From positions 1 through 64,000 of the forward strand of contig JAJEKV010000559.1 in assembly GCA_021234155.1 (NCBI GenBank): a DNA stretch of 64,000 nucleotides. The letters run 5' to 3'. The notes beneath the pieces were generated by a model that made no database searches, was not told the DNA's origin, and saw only the letters and a list, made by a program, of their open reading frames with translations. Source of the DNA: Isoetes taiwanensis. Taxonomy: Eukaryota > Streptophyta > Lycopodiopsida > Isoetales > Isoetaceae. Position numbers and translations under genes: made by a program. This document shows, piece after piece, positions 57,002 to 64,000 of the stretch. The stretch's first letter is position 1. Every line of letters starts with the position of its first letter.

Positions 57002-57983
57002 AATCCGACTGCTCTAGTGGGAAAGATATCAAACTTCTTCTTTGCTGGTAAATCTTTTTAAGTCTTGGCACTTTGTTCCCAAGAATGTCCTAATGAATAT
57101 GCCATTGGGTTAGATATTATACATCCAAGTCTTATGTAGGAGCTTGTGGACTGTTATGTAGGAGCTTGGGATTTATATTATACGGAGGAAGGTGATGTGT
57201 CCATTATTTTATTCCTCTATGATATGTCTACAAATTTTTCTTCTGATTGTTGGACTTGCAGGCTGTTTCTCATGCTCCGGCGGTTCCCAATAGAGTCCAA
57301 GGGCCGCCAGAAAAAGTTATGGAAGGTCAGCTTAGTAACACATTACTAGAACATACATGACATGTCGTTACGCTATCAGCATTTTCCAATAAGGATTATC
57401 TGGATTATAAGGTCTTCATAAAAACATGTTGAAACAGGAATAATGTTAGAATTAGCGCTCTGGCAATTCTGAGATGTTTCTAGTTGACTCACTATGTCTG
57501 TTTTCCAGGTTGGTTATGTAACTGCTATATGCTTTGCCTGCTTTGCTATAAGATCCTTTTTTGTAAGATCATAGCTCTTTCTGATCGCCTAGGTTCTATT
57601 CTACCTATTTACTCACGAAAGAAGTATTTTACAGTTAGCATTTTCAGCAGTCGGTAAGAAAGCCGAGCTAGATGTGCTATATCATCCACTTTTGAATGTG
57701 ATTTATTACCTGGTAAGTAGGTGTAGTTTCAGGCTTGCCATAGTACTTGGATTAAATGCAGATATTTGGTTTTTAACAGGTGGTGGAAATTCTTCCCTCT
57801 GCACTTGTCTTATTTATTTTGCGGAAGCTGCCCCCAAAGAGGACAAACCAGTATCATCCGATTCCATTAGTGTTGGTCGGGATTGGGTCTAATTATGCCG
57901 CTGGCCTAGGGTTGAATTGTCCTGGCAACGCCTTTATTTCTACTGCCATGCAGATCTTTTCCAGCAATACGTTGTTTTGTTGA
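57002..57983 (+). pseudogene. TOM1/TOM3/THH1-like membrane protein, C-terminal exons
   Basis: Five exons with GT-AG borders: 57002-57047 (NPTALVGKISNFFFA), 57262-57325 (LFLMLRRFPIESKGRQKKLW), 57509-57562 (VGYVTAICFACFAIRSFF), 57635-57712 (LAFSAVGKKAELDVLYHPLL) and 57780-57983 (VVEILPSALVLFILRKLPPK then RTNQYHPI). The FLMLRRFPIESKGR block and EILPSALVLFILRKLPPKR ending are hallmarks of plant TOM1-family seven-helix tonoplast proteins, known as host factors needed by tobamoviruses. The N-terminal helices and the short piece usually between the first two exons (an AALGFLLYG-type segment) are missing, so it is a 5'-truncated and internally incomplete copy. Confidence 0.82.
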
Positions 57984-58019
57984 GGCATTATTTGGATACT
58001 TTATGATAAGGTAATGTGT

Positions 58020-58136
58020 TTAGACTTTTAACATTATTTGCTACTAGAATACTCCAATCTTGAACTCTATTTGCACTCAAACTTTCAACATTATTTGCTA
58101 CTACAATAGTCCAATCTCGAACTCTATTTGCATTCC
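58020..58136 (+). repeat. Tandem duplication of about 58 bases
   Basis: Two copies contain AACATTATTTGCTACTA(G/C)AAT, then CCAATCT(T/C)GAACTCTATTTG. They lie head to tail and differ at a few positions. Confidence 0.85.
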
Positions 58137-59800
58137 AGAGTTGCTGTTGATGAAGCCTGGTCATGATTATTGGAATCGAGGTGGTCATATCTGATTGACC
58201 CTGTTCAAAAAATTTAAAGGTTTGAAAACCCAGACGCAGATCGAGCTTGCCCGCTTCTTATTTCTGAAGGTCCTCGGTTGTTGGCAATGGCCCATCGGTA
58301 CTCTACTGTGTAATTAGCTGTAACGTACAGATCGTTCAGAGAGTATCCCTATAAAAGGTAACGATTTGTCCAGCTTTTGCATTCGCAGAGTTTCTGCCGA
58401 TTATTTTTTAGAAATGCGAAGCTTCATGTGAAGGAAGGTTGCAAAGAAAATGTTGACGTACATGACTAGCATATGCTGGTATTTGCATTTAGTTTCTGTC
58501 TTTAACATTGCCTACTGTGGAGATTGATGAATCTTGGTCTGGGTAAGTTAAGGCTTTACTTTTAGATTTGATGGGGCACAATACTGCATGCCAAGAAATC
58601 CTGGGAAAAAATATCAAATTCTGGATTGCCATATAGGAGATGCTGCAGTTTTTTTGCATCTGTTGGTAGGTCACAAAATCTGTTTCTTTTAGTTATTTAC
58701 TGGCAAAAAAATGATCTTGACCAACTAGGGAAATCACAGGCTGTGCTGCATCAGAGGGACAAATGAGGTCGGACGCAGTCTTATGAGGAGGGAAAGAAAA
58801 CTGAAGCAAATGAGATGTGGGTAAACTGGAAGATAAGTTGGAACTGCAGACTCTTATCAAGAATCTTGCTTCGAAGCTATTCATAGACATTAACTGAAGA
58901 CAAAGCGCCCTGTCTTAGCAAAATTTGACTGGAAAAAAGGAACCCGTATAAAATTGTCAAACCCCATACCCACAATGCTAAAATGTGGCAACGATCTGAG
59001 GCATGGAGGAAAACCAGAAATCTCGTCAGTCCCAGCTATCAGTGCCAACAATCAAGTGCTTCTTGCAGGCTCTCATTGCAAAATGTGGTGTCTTGGCATA
59101 AGCTCAAAAATGCTTGAGACTTTGGCTTAATTAAAGAGACAATCATGAAACATCTCGTACAATAACTTCAAACGCAGTCTGCTTTATTATTGCAGTCTGC
59201 TTTATTTTGTGTAACATGTGCAGATTACTGTCTCTACAAATCGCCCATACTTGATGTCACTATATTATCAATTTGTTTTATCCAATTTACCATTGTGGAA
59301 AAGTTCAGATATTGATGAAGAAGGTGATTCCGTCTTTAGCCAAGTGAAGGTATTTGCAGATACATTCAAAGAACATGTGAGGAGATTGCTCAGATATTTA
59401 AAATAATATCCAATATTTGAATGGATCCCTGACAATTGTAATACGGTATGTATTGAAATTTCCTGAGCAAACCAACATCAATTTCTGAAATATCTAATGG
59501 TACGGATAGTATACGGAGGTATGCAGCTAGGAGCTAACGCAAAATATTTTAGGCATGATTAAATTCCTCTGTAATGAACCTGATTAAGTTGGAGTTCCTC
59601 CAGGTTATCCTGCTCCCCAGGAGGACTTAGAAACTAGAACCAAGTCTGCCTATGGCTTCAACTACTTGCTTTTTGTCAGGAATTCTCTAGCCCGACTCAA
59701 GCTTGCATATCGTGTCCTTTGCTGATGGTATTTTTAAATTGTATAATTGTAGGGCCCTTGCTCATGTTATGGACTCTGACTCTGAGATCAGCTCTCACAG

Positions 59801-59898
59801 AGCAGCATAGAAGAAACGAGAGCCCATAATGAAACTTGTGACCTCTTCAAGCAGCATAGAAGAAACGAGAGCCCATAATGAAACTTGTGACCTCTTCA
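59801..59898 (+). repeat. Perfect 49-base tandem duplication
   Basis: Unit AGCAGCATAGAAGAAACGAG through GTGACCTCTTCA, present twice without a single difference (59801-59849, 59850-59898). Confidence 0.92.
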
Positions 59899-60336
59899 GG
59901 TCTTACTGCTAATACGTGTACATAACGACGAAGTGAGTAATTAAACAGCCGATTTTGGAATGTAAGCCTCCCAGATCACGCGTGTCCCAGCAAACATAAT
60001 TATGCGCTTCGCTAAAAAGGCTAGTCACAACTTGCTCTTATGTAATCGCTACTTGTGTGTTGTTGCAAGTAAAACTTCTCTCTAGATTTGGTTATCCTAG
60101 GATAAATCGACATGCAAACTCTATCATCTCCAAGAAGTTAAGGATATAATGGCTCGGGGGAAAACTTTTGCAATTTGGTAGAATGTTGTGTCTCCATATG
60201 CATTATGCTTTGCCTTAGTGGTAAATTATTTTATGACTTTAGGTTGCATGGATTAGGTCACCTTTTGTAGATCAATGACCTTGGAGAACAATAAGAAATG
60301 TACAATTCATAGTATGATTGTTTTTTGAAGTCCAAA

Positions 60337-60692
60337 ACTTATAGTGGTCATTTGGAGTGCTCGTCTAAGACAATCCTAGATCGTTCATTGGAGTACCCCA
60401 TTCTTCTTTGTTCTTACCCCTCTTATAGTGGTCATTTGGAGTGTGTGTCCAAGCATCCTAGATTGTTCATTGGAGTACCCTTCTTAACGTTCCCTCCATA
60501 ATCAAGTCTTGCTTTTCTGCAGGACTTAAACTTCTTGGTTTCATTAAGACTATTACAAGTAATTTGAATGGTTGGGTCTAGATTGTTCATTGGAGTACCC
60601 TTCACGTTCCCTCCATAATCAAGTCTTGCGCTTACAGACTTAAACTTCTTGGATTTCATTAAGACTATTACGAGTAATTTGAATGGTTGGGT
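60337..60692 (+). repeat. Overlapping tandem duplications
   Basis: TATAGTGGTCATTTGGAGTG starts two copies near 60339 and 60425, each leading to TTCATTGGAGTACCC. The second copy overlaps a further pair, 60459-60578 and 60579-60692, that runs from CTAGATTGTTCATTGGAGTA through CCCTCCATAATCAAGTCTTG to AATTTGAATGGTTGGGT. The copies differ by short insertions. Confidence 0.85.
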
Positions 60693-60918
60693 TTGCGGAT
60701 TTAGAGGTGATAGAAAAAGCCAAATGTTTGAAATCATAAATGTGCACCATGGGACATTGAGTCTTCCCTTTTTTGGCTTTTTGTTTCCTTATCACCAATT
60801 TCTTTTTTCTAGCCTCTTTGTATTTCTTAAGCTATAAATAGTTGTGAGTGGAAGACTTTTTATGGATGTCCGGTTTTGATTTAAGTATTATTAGACTTTG
60901 GCTTTAGAACAATTAACC

Positions 60919-61013
60919 TCCCCACTGTTTAAATTTTATGGATGCGCTTTCCAAATATGTTACTTGATGTAAGAAAAATTTATGGATGCGCTTTCCAAAT
61001 ATCTTACTTGATT
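60919..61013 (+). repeat. Tandem duplication of about 43 bases
   Basis: TTTATGGATGCGCTTTCCAA followed by ATAT(G/C)TTACTTGAT occurs at about 60936 and again at 60979. Confidence 0.85.
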
Positions 61014-61494
61014 ACAACGTGTTGCCAAATATTTGGTTGGTCTTAAGCCTTGATCCAACTTTAATCGCTCTGAAGTCACCTTGTGCCTTTAAAAAGGTAG
61101 TTTGCACATGACTGGTTTTTTTCAAAACCTCAATGCTTATACAATGTACATCAATCATGTCTCACATGCATCCTATCTCCACATTTACACCTTAAGAACA
61201 TTTCGATTACATTTGTTCTGTGATGTTATCTTAGTCTTTGTTAGGTTGGTCAGCGAAATTCCTACCCCAAGAAATAAATTGTTCTTTTGGTCTAATAGGT
61301 CATTGATCTTCCATGTGCCGCACCTTTATAATAGATTTCTAGAAAACCTTAAAGAATCTTATAGAATCTCTCTAAAATAGGGGTAGCCTTGATGGAATAT
61401 TGGTAAACTTGAAAATCTTATAGAAACTCGGGAAATCTATTCTTGCCAACGTATGTACATTCGGCTTTGTACACTTCCTCATAGTACCCATACT

Positions 61495-61625
61495 TGTATA
61501 TATACAATTATATTGAATGTAGATCATTGAATCCCGGCCGTCCATCTCAGATCTGGACGGCCCACGTTAAGCCCCCAAATAAGCCACCTCAAATGACCCC
61601 TTCAATTGGGGCTTTTGATCTAGGC
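61495..61625. repeat. Palindromic module, copy 3
   Basis: GTATATATACAATTATATTG (61496-61515) is followed by the palindrome GGCCGTCCATCTCAG ATCTGGACGGCC (61536-61562), then CCCACG, AGCCCCC and AATTGGGGCTTTTGATCT. The order is the same as at 43886 and 52461. Confidence 0.72.
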
Positions 61626-62179
61626 CATAGAATGTGCTAGATCAATGGCTTAGATTTAATCGCCAATATTAAATGTCATAATTAATGCCAACTGATGAGG
61701 TGGCACATGAGGCAAAGCTTGCTGAGAGGCAAAGCTTGCTGATGAATTGGGCGTTGGCAGCCCTCTGCGCTATCGGATTCGCCGAATGTGCTTGAGCTTT
61801 AATTTCTTATGCTAAATCGTGCCCCAGGTCTGACTTTATGGTATTCCAGGTTTCGATCGATTCAGTTGGATCATTGCATTTTTTACATTTCGGTTGGTTG
61901 ATCTTTATCTTCTTCAGCGGTTTAAGATCGGTGTTTGCATCAGAGTTCAATGATCCTTTCCCTTCTAGCTGTAATGGGTCTTGAAGCACGTTGTTGATGT
62001 TAGACCTGGCAACGAAAAAACTAAACAAAATTTTTACAAGAAATGGTTTTGGCAAGTCCGTTGTTGGTATGCATATCCGGCTTTTATTTCGGCGCCAAAA
62101 TGCACGGTAATGCAGGCTTTTAGGGCAAAATTCCTCCTGACCTGATAATTTTCCCCTGCTTTTTTTTAATCGAGGCTAT

Positions 62180-62490
62180 AGATCTTTGGGTGTTCGGCAG
62201 ATATTTTTGAAAAGGATCTCGGCCTTCATTCGCCCCGAGAACCCAAGGCACGTGATAATTTAGATTTAATTAAGCTTCCAACGATCTTTGCAAATCTTAT
62301 AAATAATGCAGATGGATCGCTGTATTCCGCTTTGAGGCAAATCCTCAAGAACTCCAGCTTTGAGCTTTCAATCATGTCAAGAATCGCAGATAAGGACCTC
62401 ACCGATCATTTTGAAGCTACAGCTACCATTTTCTTTCATGCAAAGTTTGCATTTGCAGCTCAGGCAAAGATTCTTTGATTTACCTATAAT
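62180..62490 (+). pseudogene. Unidentified exon-like frame
   Basis: After a CTATAG acceptor-like word, one frame stays open for about 100 codons to a TGA near 62478: DNLDLIKLPTIFANLINNAD, then LRQILKNSSFELSIMSRIAD, then LTDHFEATATIFFHAKFAF. It has good protein-like composition and no start codon early in the frame. No family was recognised. Confidence 0.35.
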
Positions 62491-63152
62491 TTGTGGCATT
62501 ACTCTAACTTTGTGCCTCTTTATTGCAGAATGATGCAGTTGAAAACAGAGGATTTGTTCGGCTACCTTGATATCACAATGCATGATTCCGGCGTTGTTCT
62601 GCAACCCTTTACCGTAATAGCGGTCATTAAGGAAAGGTAGGGTTGTTTATAGGTAGGGCTGTTTATATCTTGGGTTCGGAGAGTCTGCTTCAGATAGCTT
62701 TCTGATCGACTGTGGAAATAAGAAAAGTTTCCAGAGTGCAATATAACCCAACAGGATCTCACACCTTGAACTGATAGTGATGACAAGAACGCAAAATCTC
62801 TTATTGTTAATAGCCTTCATGTTTTTGGATTTCTTTGTGTCTTTGTATTGGTGGTGATATGTTAAACTCGCCTTGGAACTATGATGCGTAGGGAAATCTG
62901 CATCCATCTTTGATTATCTCTTTCCATCAGCAAGTACTAGCAGGTTATATGTGGTAAAGCTTTTATCTTGATTTTTAAGTTTTTTATTTTGAAGTGACAA
63001 TGATTGTTCTGATTGAGAAGTTATCTGTCCACAAATTTTGAGCAACTCTACAACATATAGAGATTGTTAGTAAGTCTCCTATACTCTGTTGTTCTTCCAT
63101 ATTCTATTACATCTACTTTCCTCGTGCTTAAATTTGAAGTCGCGAAGAATGG

Positions 63153-63360
63153 GGACACTTGATTTGATGAATACGGTAATGACAACATAGAGTGGTCGAT
63201 AATGAGTTATGACATGGCCACTGTGGAATTTCTTTCAGAACATGGATATGCTCTTAAATCAGATGCAGTGGAGGTTGTTGTCACAAGGAAGGCCTTTAAT
63301 GTATTAAGAGTGCCAAGAATTATAGATAAGTTGTTTCTTTGCATACGATATTTGGCCTAA
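63153..63360 (+). pseudogene. Unidentified exon-like frame
   Basis: A frame opening after a TGA at 63159 reads FDEYGNDNIEWSIMSYDMAT, then EHGYALKSDAVEVVVTRKAF and ends at a TAA at 63358-63360. It is protein-like and could belong with the frame at 62180, but nothing links them directly. From 62491 to 63152 and 63361 to 64000 I see no gene. Confidence 0.3.
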
Positions 63361-64000
63361 GCATCCTTCGTGATAAGGTAAGTATTACGATAATGTTAAA
63401 ACCAATGATACATCATTGCCGATGCACATGAACCATTGTTTTGTGCGGTTGGAGACGATCACAATCTTTTGTAATCATGGTTTAATAGTGGGAAGTTGCG
63501 GAGATGGTTGTATCTTGAAATGGTGTGTTTTTAGTTGATGATTTTTTTACATCCTGACAATATTTAATAAGGAAGTTGTAATATGTGCAGGTATGGCATA
63601 ATTGCTTGCCAATTGGAGTACATATATTGATGGAGTTGATGTTCTAAGTCTTGGTTCGCAATACAAGTAGCCACACGGAATGAAAGCTTAATGGGGCATT
63701 CTCGAAGTTCAAACAATTATATGTACATGGCATCAGATTTCGAAGTTGATACAAAGGTCGATATATATTTTGGTGGTGCAAAACTTAAACCTTAGAGTTT
63801 AGTAGTTTACGAGAACGATTCTACACTGTGGCTTAACAAGTTCAAAATGCATCCTTAGTGTCTGGTCAAAGGATTGAAAGCATTTAGTGCATTATGATCA
63901 GGCCTGATGATCAGAGTGTGGCAACAGATTGTCTGGTATTGCAAAAATTCTCTCTAGTCAATTTATTTTAATCATATTTCTCAAAATCATTTTGGCTTTG

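Larger units (their letters stand above)
58137..61494. other. Non-coding stretch with several tandem duplications
   Basis: No gene was recognised. A frame at 59218-59405 (QITVSTNRPYLMSLYYQFVL, then SDIDEEGDSVFSQVKVFADT) is protein-like and follows a GTGCAG acceptor, but has no family match. The clear structures are the tandem duplications listed separately. Confidence 0.4.

Noticed and set aside
58020-61013. CRISPR-like array
   Set aside because: The repeats are head-to-tail without spacers, in eukaryotic DNA.

Overview
This is eukaryotic, almost certainly land-plant, nuclear DNA. It is AT-rich and intron-bearing, has plant-type transposon families (Ty3/gypsy chromovirus, L1-like LINEs, CACTA, PIF/Harbinger) and carries one PLS-class pentatricopeptide repeat (PPR) gene. 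The repeated motif style of the PPR protein, plus exons resembling plant PMP22/Mpv17 and TOM1 proteins, would suit a fern or other seed-free vascular plant, but the clade is a low-confidence inference. Nothing bacterial, viral or organellar was recognised.

Layout. 1-5350: decayed chromovirus with part of the 5' LTR, gag, RT, integrase, chromodomain and a truncated 3' LTR. 5351-9828: gene-poor DNA with simple repeats. 9829-10059: a second LTR fragment of the same family. 10060-25220: a minus-strand LINE split inside its reverse transcriptase by a 10.6 kb CACTA-type element (11027-21647). The CACTA holds a SET-domain ORF, a TNP2 relic that seems to lack its catalytic core, a SINE-like insertion and a multi-exon accessory gene whose downstream exons are intact. 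25871-31499: a PIF/Harbinger element with matching terminal inverted repeats, a TAA target duplication and both expected genes (DDE transposase and Myb/SANT-like protein), each with a frameshift. 31890-33284: intact single-exon PPR gene. About 35560-42124: plus-strand L1-like LINE with ORF1, endonuclease, RT and a poly(A) tail. 42243-42346: long imperfect hairpin.

43886-64000 is harder to read. It has a 1.17 kb tandem duplication, three copies of a palindromic module at about 43.9, 52.5 and 61.5 kb, many short tandem duplications, and exon-sized gene pieces. Two are recognised: PMP22/Mpv17 exons (55188-55660) and TOM1/TOM3/THH1-like C-terminal exons (57002-57983). Both are on the plus strand, keep introns and lack other parts of their genes, which looks like genomic capture of gene fragments or ordinary gene decay.

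The order of events can be partly read: the LINE landed next to or inside an LTR, then the CACTA landed in the LINE, then the SINE-like copy landed in the CACTA. The PPR gene is the only good candidate for an ordinary host gene. The most unusual items are the SET-domain ORF inside the CACTA, the tandemly multiplied symmetric exons in its accessory gene, and the Harbinger insertion into a palindromic target whose near-copy lies intact nearby.
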